Assembly (NCBI RefSeq): GCF_002262885.1
Contig: NZ_NKYF01000034.1
Coordinates: forward strand, 33,858 to 97,857
Length of the DNA: 64,000 nt
Reading direction: 5' to 3'
Source of the DNA: Pseudonocardia sp. MH-G8
GTDB taxonomy: Bacteria > Actinomycetota > Actinomycetes > Mycobacteriales > Pseudonocardiaceae
Shown here: positions 54,936-62,631 of the stretch, piece after piece
How positions within the stretch are numbered: position 1 is the stretch's first letter
How the letters are laid out: every line of letters starts with the position of its first letter
Notes under the pieces: model-generated
Seen by the model: the letters and a program-made list of their open reading frames with translations, nothing else
What the model was told of the DNA's origin: nothing
Database searches by the model: none
Position numbers and translations under genes: made by a program

Positions 54936-55210
54936 CGCTCGCCGCGATCGGAACCGCCTCGGCCAGGTGCCCCGGATCCTTCCGGCGCCACGTCCGGCGC
55001 TACCTTCTCGTCGTCGAGCTCGTCGGCCACGGCGTCAGTTGCGCAGCAGATGGCGGGTGTGCCGTTCGACGTGCGCGCCCCGCCGGGCGGTTTCCCTGCA
55101 AGGACGAAGCCGGTCCGTCATGCCCTGAACCGAGCCGGCTCAGCCTGGGGCCATGGGGCGTCTGTCGCATGAACGGCCGCCACCACCGTTCGATCGGTAG
55201 GCAATGATAT

Positions 55211-55228
55211 AATCGTCGCATGACGATG
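55211..55228. promoter_or_regulatory. AATCG-N8-CGATG dyad and TATAAT -10 box upstream of cadD
   Basis: AATCG TCGCATGA CGATG overlaps a consensus -10 hexamer TATAAT at 55208-55213. Transcription would start near 55220, at an ATG that opens a 25-codon frame out of phase with cadD. A repressor bound here would cover the promoter. Confidence 0.6.
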
Positions 55229-55260
55229 AGATCTACTTCGGGGGCCTGCGCGGCCCGGAC

Positions 55261-55899
55261 ATGCCCGCCCCGCGGCGTGGGACGGCCGTCGTGGTAGCGG
55301 CCTTCGTCCTGCAGGCCGTCGGCCTGTTCATCGTCACCAACATCGATGACATCATCGTGCTGTCGTTGTTCTTCGCCCGCGGCGCCGGTCGGTCGGGCAC
55401 GACCGCCAAGATCACTCTCGGTCAGTACCTCGGCTTCGGCGGCATCCTCGCCGCCGCCGTCGTGGTCGCCTTGGGCGCCCGCAGTTTCCTGCCGGAGACT
55501 GCCGTTCCGTACTTCGGTCTCATCCCGCTGGCCCTCGGCCTGCGCGCCGCCTGGCAGGCCTGGCGCGGCGCCGACGACGACGATGACGATGACGATGACG
55601 AGCGGGCCGCGGGCAAGCCGATCAGCGTGCTGACCGTCGCCGCGGTCACCTTCGCCAACGGGGGCGACAACATCGGCGTCTACGTGCCGGTCTTCGCCAC
55701 CGTCGGCACCGTCGGCATCGTCGCCTACTGCGTCGTCTTCCTGACGCTCATCGCCGGCCTCGTCATGGCTGCCAAGTTCGTCGCCACCCGCCGGCCGATC
55801 GCCCACCGGCTGGAGCGTTGGGAACACGTCCTCTTCCCGCTCGTGCTCATCGGCCTCGGCCTGGTCATCCTCGTCGAAGGCGGCGCCTTCGGGTTGTAG
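55261..55899 (+). CDS. cadD: CadD-family cadmium resistance transporter
   Basis: 212 aa, six membrane segments in two halves. Each half has the acidic motif of the family: GLFIVTNIDDIIVLSLFFAR and TFANGGDNIGVYVPVFATVG. The central loop holds a run of nine Asp (residues about 103-111) encoded by GAC/GAT repeats, unusual and possibly metal-binding. CadD proteins export Cd2+ or related ions. ATG at 55261 has no good ribosome-binding site; the promoter carries the shared ArsR-type dyad. Confidence 0.83.
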   Translation: MPAPRRGTAVVVAAFVLQAVGLFIVTNIDDIIVLSLFFARGAGRSGTTAKITLGQYLGFGGILAAAVVVALGARSFLPETAVPYFGLIPLALGLRAAWQAWRGADDDDDDDDDERAAGKPISVLTVAAVTFANGGDNIGVYVPVFATVGTVGIVAYCVVFLTLIAGLVMAAKFVATRRPIAHRLERWEHVLFPLVLIGLGLVILVEGGAFGL

Positions 55900-56118
55900 T
55901 CCGACCCGCCGACCGTCGCCGGTCCAACGCGGAGGTAGCTCGTTCGGCGGCTGCTGCCGGAGGTCGAGGGGCGAGATCTCGCGCGTCTACGGTGGCCGGT
56001 GGCTCACGCCGGCCGAGTTCCCTCGCCCGCCGCGTGCAGCCCGCATCTCGTCGGCGCCCGCACGGGCGCCACAGGTAAGGTCGCGCATGCTGACCCGCAG
56101 ATCCCGTGCGTCGGCACC

Positions 56119-57560
56119 TCAGGACTGTTGGCCGTAGGGGTGGACGAGCCGGTACTTCCCACCGGTCGCCGGTCGGGGAGGCTCAGCGGCGCGGTGCACG
56201 GTGACGTGACCGACCCCGTGGTCGGCGAGCAGATCGGTGAGCTCCCGGTGCACCCGGGTCCAGGTCCGATCCGGGTCGACGCCGACAGCAGGCTGCAGCC
56301 GCACCGTCAACTCGGTCGGCACGATCTGCACGATCTGGAACAACGCGACCCCCGGAAGCTTGTCCAGGCGGGTGGTGAGGGACAGCGGAGTGAGCGTCAC
56401 CGTGCCGCCGCTTGGAGTGGGGAAGGTGAGCAGGTCGGCGGCACGGCCCTGGACCCGGATCGCGGGAAGCGGGTTCCCGCACGGGCACGGGTCCGACCGC
56501 TGCAGGACGCTGTCGCCGAGGTCGTAGCGCAGGATCGGCTGGACGCGGTTGGCGAGGTTGGTGATCAGCACGGTGTGCGACTGCTCGCCGGGCGGAGTGG
56601 GCCGGTGCTGTGCGTCGACGGGCTCGAGGATGACCCAGTCCGCGTTGACGTGCAGCCACCCTTCCCGGCAGCCGTAGGACAGGAACGGGCATTCGGTGGC
56701 CGCATACGAGTTGCCCACAGGGGCGCCGAACGCGGCGGCGATCCGCGCGGGTTCCCCCTCGGGCAGGCCCTCGGCGGCCAACGCCACCAGGGCCGGCGAG
56801 ATGCGCAGCCGCCCGGCCTGTTGCTCGGTGGCCAGCAGCGCGGCGGTGGTGGCGTAGGGGGCGAGGACCGCGGGCTGGAACGCGTTGAGCTGGGCGACCA
56901 GCTCGGGCAGCGGGGTGGCCACCGGGAACGACCGGGTCCGCCCGCCGCTGTCGGCGCCGACCCGGGCGGCCGCGGTGGCGGAGGCGAAATGCCCGCCCGT
57001 GGCCACCACCAGCGCGACCCGCCCCCGGTGGGCGATCACCCGGGGCAGCACCCGGGGCAGTGTGGCCGGGCGGAGCAAGCTGGACAGCCAGCGGGCCATC
57101 GCGACACCGGCCACCTCGAGGGCGCGGGTATCGAGCAGGAACACCCCGCGGGTGCCGGTGGTGCCGGAGGTGGTGGACACCGCGTAGTCGGTCTGCGCCC
57201 CTCGGAACGACTTACCGATCAGGGCGGGGTCGGCCACGAACGCCTGCACCCGCTGCACGGTCACGACCGGGTCGGTGACCCAGTCGTCGAACCGGTCCAT
57301 CAACGCCGCCTTCCGGGTGACCGGCAGCAGCCGCGGGTCCTCGATCCGCTCAGGCAGGCCCGCGTAGAGCTGCCGGTAGAGCGGTGAGCGGATGCGGGCG
57401 TAGTCCACCTGGGCGGCCAGCGGGCCCGCTGCCGGGCGGCGACGGCGGTCGGCCCGCCGCGGTAGGCGCGGCGGGCATCGAGCAGCAGCCCCACTGTTGC
57501 GAACCGGTCCCGGACGGGCTGGTCGATGGTGGCGCCGGGGATCCGGACCGGTGTCCCCAT
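56119..57560 (-). pseudogene. PaaK-like adenylate-forming ligase, frameshifted near the N-terminus
   Basis: The ATG at 57560 overlaps the methyltransferase stop (TGATG). The first ~45 residues (MGTPVRIPGATIDQPVRDRF...) lie in one frame; at about 57421-57440 the frame changes to AAQVDYARIRSPLYRQLYAG, which stays open to 56119. The second part has the ATP-binding loop VSTTSGTTGTRGVFLLD, YAATECPFLSYG, and QPILRYDLGDSVLQRSDPCP, as in phenylacetate-CoA ligase-like enzymes, with a Cys pair CPCG after the arginine. The length (1442 nt) is not a multiple of three, confirming an indel. Substrate unknown. Confidence 0.78.
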
Positions 57561-58213
57561 CACCGGGACTCCCCGTCGCCGCCCGGCCGCTCGGCCACCC
57601 CGAGCAGATAGTGCCCGCGCAGGTAGGTGCGCCAGCCGCCAATCCGCAGGCCCTGGCGTTGCAGCTCGGCGACGAACTCCTCGCCGGTGAACCGGTCCTC
57701 GGTGGGGTGGTCGAACAGCCACCGGTACCCGCGCGTGGCCAGTGCGGCAGCGGTGACCTCGTCGAAGTAGAACCGGCCCCCCGGGCGAAGCACCCGCACG
57801 ACCTCGGCGATCGCAGATCGCCAGTCCGGCACGTGGTGCACGATCGCGAAGTCGAACACCGCGTCGTACCCGCCGTCCTCCCCGCCGTCCGGGGCGAGCG
57901 CGGTGCGCAGGTCGGTCGCCGAGCCCACCGCCACCCGCACTCGATCCTCGAACCTCGCCAGCCGGCGCCGGGCCCGGGCGACCATCGCCGGATCCAGGTC
58001 CAGCGCGTCCACCCGGTCGGCGCCGAACGTGTCAAGGATCAGCCGGGTCCCGTTACCGGATCCGCAGCCCAGCTCCAGCGCACGTCCACCCGGCACCCGC
58101 CCGCCCAGCCGGCGCAGCAGGTGCGCCTCGCCGCGTTGCAGCCACCGCCGAGCCGGCGAGTTCACCAGCGCGGTCTCGGCCCGGTTCATCAACATTTCCA
58201 AGTCCATCCTCAT
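57560..58213 (-). CDS. Class I SAM-dependent methyltransferase
   Basis: 217 aa from ATG 58213 (58207 is an alternative). SAM-binding motif I RALELGCGSGNGTRLILDTF, acidic loop VDALDLDPAMVARARRRL, then FDFAIVHHVPDWRSAIAEVV and VLRPGGRFYFDEVTAAALAT, typical of UbiE/Cfa-like small-molecule methyltransferases. Coupled to the PaaK-like ligase gene. Promoter holds CATCG-N8-CGATG at 58230-58247. Not closely related to the methyltransferases of the duplicated module. Confidence 0.82.
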   Translation of the reverse strand: MRMDLEMLMNRAETALVNSPARRWLQRGEAHLLRRLGGRVPGGRALELGCGSGNGTRLILDTFGADRVDALDLDPAMVARARRRLARFEDRVRVAVGSATDLRTALAPDGGEDGGYDAVFDFAIVHHVPDWRSAIAEVVRVLRPGGRFYFDEVTAAALATRGYRWLFDHPTEDRFTGEEFVAELQRQGLRIGGWRTYLRGHYLLGVAERPGGDGESR

Positions 58214-58229
58214 CGGTGAAAGACGTTGC

Positions 58230-58247
58230 CATCGGCGTATAGCGATG
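58230..58247. promoter_or_regulatory. CATCG-N8-CGATG dyad upstream of the methyltransferase-ligase operon
   Basis: CATCG GCGTATAG CGATG, perfect arms, 17 bp before the methyltransferase start (minus strand). One of four such sites in 3.5 kb. Confidence 0.6.
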
Positions 58248-58405
58248 AATAGCACCTGTCGCCGGTGGCTGTCCACTGCGGTCGCCTGATCGGCGTCGCG
58301 CGGATCTCCCGGGCGGCTGCGTGCGGCTGTCCGCTGCCCCGTGGAGGCATCGAGTGCTGCGTACCACCTGCCGCCTGCTGGCCGTCCATCTGAGTCTCTG
58401 GTTAT

Positions 58406-58423
58406 CATCGCTCTATGACGATG
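58406..58423. promoter_or_regulatory. CATCG-N8-CGATG dyad at the cmtR-like gene
   Basis: CATCG CTCTATGA CGATG, perfect arms, covering the regulator's own start codon (ATG 58415). TATCAT at 58403-58408 could be the -10 box, giving a leaderless transcript starting at the ATG. Fits autorepression. Confidence 0.6.
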
Positions 58424-58807
58424 CATGGTGAGGTGTTGGTCTGTCCACGAGACGGGCTGCGCCCGGCGGTGGCGCTGTTCCACGGCCTGTCGGATGCCAC
58501 CCGGCTGGCGATCGTGCAGCGCCTGTCCCGGGGGGAGGCGCGGGTGGTGGACCTGACCGGGGCGCTGGGCCTGGCCCAGTCGACGGTCTCGGCGCACCTG
58601 GCCTGCCTGCGGGACTGCGGGCTGGTGGTGGGCCGGCCGGAGGGCAGGCAGATGTTCTACTCGCTGACCCGCCCGGAGCTGATGGACCTGCTCGCGGCGG
58701 CCGAGACGCTGCTGGCCGCGACCGGGTCGGCGGTGGCGCTGTGCCCGAACTACGGCACCGGCGACGGTATGACCACGACCGATGAGACGAAGGAGGCCCG
58801 GGCATGA
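58415..58807 (+). CDS. cmtR: ArsR-family metal sensor, CmtR-like (Cd/Pb)
   Basis: 130 aa (ATG 58421 also possible). Winged helix: GLSDATRLAIVQRLSRGEAR, VVDLTGALGLAQSTVSAHLA, CLRDCGLVVGRPEGRQMFYS. The recognition-helix Cys pair CLRDC and the C-terminal Cys in ALCPNYG match the three Cys ligands of CmtR-type Cd(II)/Pb(II) sensors; one more Cys is near the N-terminus (VCPRDG). Metal binding should release it from DNA. Stop overlaps the P-type ATPase start (ATGA). Shared dyads suggest it controls four transcription units here. Confidence 0.85.
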   Translation: MTMHGEVLVCPRDGLRPAVALFHGLSDATRLAIVQRLSRGEARVVDLTGALGLAQSTVSAHLACLRDCGLVVGRPEGRQMFYSLTRPELMDLLAAAETLLAATGSAVALCPNYGTGDGMTTTDETKEARA

Positions 58808-60786
58808 GCGACGCCTGCGGGTGTGGCGACGACGAGCCCCGCGCCGGCGGTGAGGAGGCCGAGGAGCACGAGCCGGAGCGGTTGTGGGAGGTGCGGGAGC
58901 TGCAGTTCGCCGCAGTCTCGGGCGTGCTGCTGCTCGCGGCCTGGATCACCGGCTGGGCAGTCGACGGCGGGGCCGCCGGGACAGCCGCGACCGTGCTGGA
59001 ATGGCTGGCGCTGCTCGCGGGCGCCTACACGTTCGTCCCGTCGACGGTGAAGCGGCTCGCCAAGGGCAAGATCGGCGTCGGCACGCTGATGACCATCGCC
59101 GCGGTCGGCGCGGTACTGCTGGGTGAGGTCGGCGAGGCCGCGATGCTGGCCTTCCTGTTCTCCATCAGTGAGGGCCTGGAGGAGTACTCGCTCGCCCGCA
59201 CCCGCCGCGGCCTGCGCGCCCTGCTGTCCCTCGTCCCCGATGAGGCCACCGTGCTGCGTGACGGCACGGAGCTCGTCGTGGCGCCCGCCGCGTTGCGGGT
59301 CGGGGACCGGATGCTGGTCCGGCCGGGTGAGCGGGTCGCCACCGACGGGATCGTCCGCGACGGCCGCACTGCGCTGGACGTCTCGGCGATCACCGGCGAG
59401 TCGGTGCCGGTCGAGGCCGGGCCGGGTGACGAGGTGTTCGCCGGGTCGATCAACGGCACCGGGGTGCTCACCGTCGAGGTCACCACGACTGCGGAGGACA
59501 ACTCGCTGGCCCGGATCGTGCGGATCGTGGAGGCCGAGCAGTCCCGCAAGGGTGCCGCTCAGCGCCTCGCGGACCGGATCGCCAGGCCCCTGGTGCCCGG
59601 CGTGATGATCGCGGCCGTGCTGATCGCGGCAATCGGCAGCCTGCTGGGCGATCCGCTGGTGTGGATCGAGCGCGCGCTGGTCGTGCTGGTGGCCGCGTCG
59701 CCGTGCGCGCTGGCCATCTCGGTGCCGGTCACCGTGGTCGCCGCGGTCGGTGCGGCGAGCAAGCTCGGGGTGCTGGTCAAGGGTGGAGCCGCGCTGGAAG
59801 CCCTCGGCAGGATCCGCGGAGTGGCGCTGGACAAGACCGGCACCCTCACCGCGAACCGACCCGCCGTCATCGACGTCGCCACGGCGAACGGGGCGAGCCG
59901 GGAGCGGGTCCTGGACGTGGCCGCCGCCCTGGAGGCGCGCAGCGAACACCCCCTCGCGAAGGCGATCCTGGCCGCTGTCGAGCACGTCGACCCGGCATCC
60001 GACGTGGAGGCGGTGACCGGGGCCGGGCTCACCGGCCGCCGCGACGGGCACACCATCCGGCTGGGGCGGCCCGGCTGGCTGGACGCCGGCCCGCTAGCCG
60101 CCGACGTGTCGCGCATGCAGGACGCCGGGGCCACGGCCGTGCTCGTCGAGCAGGACGGGCAGGTCATCGGTGCGGTCGCGGTGCGCGACGAACTGCGTCC
60201 CGAGGCCGGGGAGGTCGTCGCCCAACTGCGCCGCGACAGCTACCACGTCGCGATGCTCACCGGCGACAACCACGCGACCGCCGCGGCACTGGCGAAGGAC
60301 GTCGGTATCGACGCGGTGCACGCCGAGCTGCGTCCCGAGGACAAGGCCCGCCTGGTCGAGCAGCTGCGTGGCGAACGGCCCACCGCGATGGTCGGCGACG
60401 GCGTCAACGACGCGCCTGCCCTGGCCACCGCCGACCTTGGCATCGCCATGGGCGCGATGGGCACCGACGTGGCCATCGAAACCGCCGACGTCGCGCTCAT
60501 GGGCGAAGACCTGCGCCACCTGCCGCAGGCGTTCACCCACGCCCGCCAGGCCCGCCGCATCATGCTGCAGAACGTCGGCCTGTCATTGGCCATCGTCATC
60601 GTGCTGATGCCGCTCGCCCTGTTCGGGGTGCTCGGCCTGGCCGCGGTGGTGCTGGTGCACGAGCTCGCCGAGGTCGTCGTGATCGCCAACGGCGTCCGCG
60701 CGGGTCGCGCGAAGCCGTTGGCGACCACCCGAGGTGCCCGGCAGGCGCCGCTCGCCCCCACCGCGGCGGTCGGGGCGTCCTCGTGA
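58804..60786 (+). CDS. Heavy-metal P-type ATPase with SPC motif
   Basis: 660 aa. Short N-terminus with CGC and an acidic stretch instead of an HMA domain. Actuator AITGESVPVEAG, ion-site motif AASPCALAISVP near residue 300, phosphorylation motif DKTGT near 342, SEHPLA, and GDGVNDAPALATADLG. The last helix begins VLVHELAEVVVIANGVRAGR. SPC in place of CPC is a hallmark of P1B-4 type pumps (Co, Zn, Fe or Cd reported), although their usual HEG motif is HEL here. Operon with the sensor and lspA suggests Cd/Zn/Pb export. Confidence 0.87.
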   Translation: MSDACGCGDDEPRAGGEEAEEHEPERLWEVRELQFAAVSGVLLLAAWITGWAVDGGAAGTAATVLEWLALLAGAYTFVPSTVKRLAKGKIGVGTLMTIAAVGAVLLGEVGEAAMLAFLFSISEGLEEYSLARTRRGLRALLSLVPDEATVLRDGTELVVAPAALRVGDRMLVRPGERVATDGIVRDGRTALDVSAITGESVPVEAGPGDEVFAGSINGTGVLTVEVTTTAEDNSLARIVRIVEAEQSRKGAAQRLADRIARPLVPGVMIAAVLIAAIGSLLGDPLVWIERALVVLVAASPCALAISVPVTVVAAVGAASKLGVLVKGGAALEALGRIRGVALDKTGTLTANRPAVIDVATANGASRERVLDVAAALEARSEHPLAKAILAAVEHVDPASDVEAVTGAGLTGRRDGHTIRLGRPGWLDAGPLAADVSRMQDAGATAVLVEQDGQVIGAVAVRDELRPEAGEVVAQLRRDSYHVAMLTGDNHATAAALAKDVGIDAVHAELRPEDKARLVEQLRGERPTAMVGDGVNDAPALATADLGIAMGAMGTDVAIETADVALMGEDLRHLPQAFTHARQARRIMLQNVGLSLAIVIVLMPLALFGVLGLAAVVLVHELAEVVVIANGVRAGRAKPLATTRGARQAPLAPTAAVGASS

Positions 60787-61310
60787 CCGCACCCACCCGC
60801 ACCGGCGTGGGGCGTGCCCGGCTCGTCCTGGTCAGCCTCGCCGGCGTGCTGGCCGCGCTGGATCTGGGCCTGAAGGCCTGGGCCGAGCGTGGCCTGGCCG
60901 GCGGGCAGACGGTCGATCTCGGGGTGATCCAGCTGCGGCTGCTGTTCAACCCGGGCGTGGCGTTCAGCCTCGGCGACACCCTGCCCGCGTGGGTCGTGCT
61001 CAGCGTCACCGGGCTGATCACCATCGGGCTGGCCGTCTTCGCCTGGCGGAGCACCCGCACCGCCCCGCTGCCGGTGCGGGTGGCGCTGGCCGCGGTCCTG
61101 GCCGGCGCGATCTCCAACTTCATCGACCGCGCCCCCGACGGCGTCGTCACCGACTACCTGCACACCGGTTGGTTCCCCACCTTCAACGGCGCCGACGTCC
61201 TCATCACGCTCGGCGCCGCCGCCCTCGTCCTCAACGGTCTGCTCGCCGAACGACCGGGCGGCAGCCGCGACGTCGGCGGCGAGGCGGAGCACGGACGCGT
61301 CGCGCGATAA
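60783..61310 (+). CDS. lspA: Signal peptidase II
   Basis: 175 aa from GTG 60783, overlapping the ATPase stop (GTGA). Four membrane helices with both catalytic Asp motifs: GAISNFIDRAPDGVVTDYLH and WFPTFNGADVLITLGA. LspA cleaves lipoprotein signal peptides. lspA genes are known companions of heavy-metal ATPases (as PbrC in lead resistance). The last ~20 residues (GGSRDVGGEAEHGRVAR) are encoded by DNA that on the other strand resembles the start of copD, so the original 3' end may have been replaced. Confidence 0.9.
   Translation: MTAPTRTGVGRARLVLVSLAGVLAALDLGLKAWAERGLAGGQTVDLGVIQLRLLFNPGVAFSLGDTLPAWVVLSVTGLITIGLAVFAWRSTRTAPLPVRVALAAVLAGAISNFIDRAPDGVVTDYLHTGWFPTFNGADVLITLGAAALVLNGLLAERPGGSRDVGGEAEHGRVAR
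61255..61310 (-). pseudogene. copD remnant antisense to the end of lspA
   Basis: The minus strand encodes DASVLRLAADVAAA, against GASVLRLAVDVAAAA in the intact CopD-CtaG protein (49741 start), with near-identical DNA over about 40 bases. The intact gene lies in the same orientation to its repeat module (copy A) as this remnant does to copy B. Confidence 0.5.
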
Positions 61311-61559
61311 GCTCGTCATGACGGGCGGCCACGACCGTCGTGCGCCCCTGGGCCTCCCGTTCCCGCCGCAGCCGCTGCCAGGGACGCCGGGATGGTCACC
61401 GCGCTCGGTGAGCGGCCGGTCCGCCAGGACCCCGTCGACCGACGACAGTGCCGCCTGAGCCAGGCCGGGCTCGTCGTGGAAGTCCGTGACCTGCGCGAGC
61501 TCGCCGCACTCGGCGCGGGCCGCAGTGGCGACCGCGGCGGCGACCCGATGCATTCTCCA
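61311..61559. other. Stretch between lspA and copy B of the module
   Basis: No intact gene. A minus-strand frame (AECGELAQVTDFHDEPGLAQ...) looks protein-like but cannot be named and has no clear start context. Confidence 0.35.
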
Positions 61560-61572
61560 CCACCTGCGGTAG
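61560..61572. promoter_or_regulatory. CCAC-N5-GTAG dyad upstream of module copy B
   Basis: CCAC CTGCG GTAG followed by AAGTTG: the site at 49905 with one arm mismatch. Retained left part of the duplication; may still bind the regulator weakly. Confidence 0.35.
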
Positions 61573-61801
61573 AAGTTGCTCCCCGGATGCCAGCCGGGAG
61601 CCGGGCGATGCGGGGAACCCACGCGAGGCATCAGGAATGCGACGCTGTGACCCGCTCCCGCCTCATAGCCGTCCAACCCACCGGAGCGCCGGCAGCCCCC
61701 TCCGCTCCCGGCCCGTTCAGCATCCTCACAGCGCTGCACGTGCACGCTCGTCGCTCAAGGGAGACGTGGTGCCCGCTGCACGTAGCGAGGAGGCGAGGTG
61801 C

Positions 61802-62389
61802 ATGACTGTGTCGCCCCGCGCGTCGCATTGCCCCCGACCTCCTGCTGAGCCCGGTAGCCGGCTGCCCCTCGTGGTCGGCGCGACGGTCACGTTCGTCGCG
61901 GCGGTCCTGTTCGACGTGCTTGCGGGTGAGCACCCGACGCACACCGTCGCGCTCGCGTTGGTGGCACTCGCGGTGGCGGGTCTGCGACTGCGACTCGGCG
62001 GGCGTCGTGAAGGCCTCCTGTCGGTCGTATCAGGCGCCGTTGTGGCACAGCCGGCGCTGCACGCAACGGCGAAGCTCGACTTGGACGCAACGCACCACGT
62101 GTCGGGCGGGCTGCTGCACATGGTGGTCGCGGACGGCCCGGGCGCCGCGATGCAGCCCGCTGTATCCGCCGCCGTCGTCATCGCGGTCGCGACCAGCGGA
62201 CGCATCGCTCAGCTTCTGCTGACTGCGTTGCGCCGGCCAGGCTTGCTGCTCGTCTCCGGGTCACCGCCGCCAGCGCTGGTGCGTTCACCGGCTCGCTCGT
62301 GCGCTCGGCCTCAAGGATCGATGCTGCACTGGTGCGGTTGGAGCATCCAGGCGGCGCGACGAGGCCCGCCCCGCCGGTCGCTCGCCTGA
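61802..62389 (+). CDS. MP-195 membrane protein, copy B
   Basis: 195 aa; ATG 61802 with GAGGAGG upstream, same context as copy A. All features are conserved: FDVLAGEHPTHTVALALVAL, AQPALHATAKLDLDATHHVS, SGRIAQLLLTALRRP, and the C-terminal GSMLHWCGWSIQAARRG. Differences concentrate in the N-terminal 20 residues and in the linker before the last motif, with membrane helices and His residues unchanged, which suggests selection for function in both copies. Confidence 0.73.
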   Translation: MTVSPRASHCPRPPAEPGSRLPLVVGATVTFVAAVLFDVLAGEHPTHTVALALVALAVAGLRLRLGGRREGLLSVVSGAVVAQPALHATAKLDLDATHHVSGGLLHMVVADGPGAAMQPAVSAAVVIAVATSGRIAQLLLTALRRPGLLLVSGSPPPALVRSPARSCARPQGSMLHWCGWSIQAARRGPPRRSLA

Positions 62390-62631
62390 CACCTCCTTCC
62401 CGCTGAGCGGCCGCCGAGCGCGGCGTCCGGGCGTGCGTGGGGGAGTTCCACCCGCTTGGCGCACGCCACCTGCACGGCGTGCTCGCGTTGTCGTGCCGTT
62501 GCGTGCGTCCTGTTCTCAGAGACGACGACTATGAATTTCGATAATGCGTCATTCAGCAAGACATGTAGCGGAGGACCCGGCCGTTCGTCGGGAGTATCAA
62601 CCGGTCAAGCGCTGGACCGGAGGTGGTCCGC

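Noticed and set aside
59661..60782. Long plus-strand frame before lspA
   Set aside because: Only the part from GTG 60783 is LspA; the upstream extension is an out-of-frame shadow of the P-type ATPase gene.
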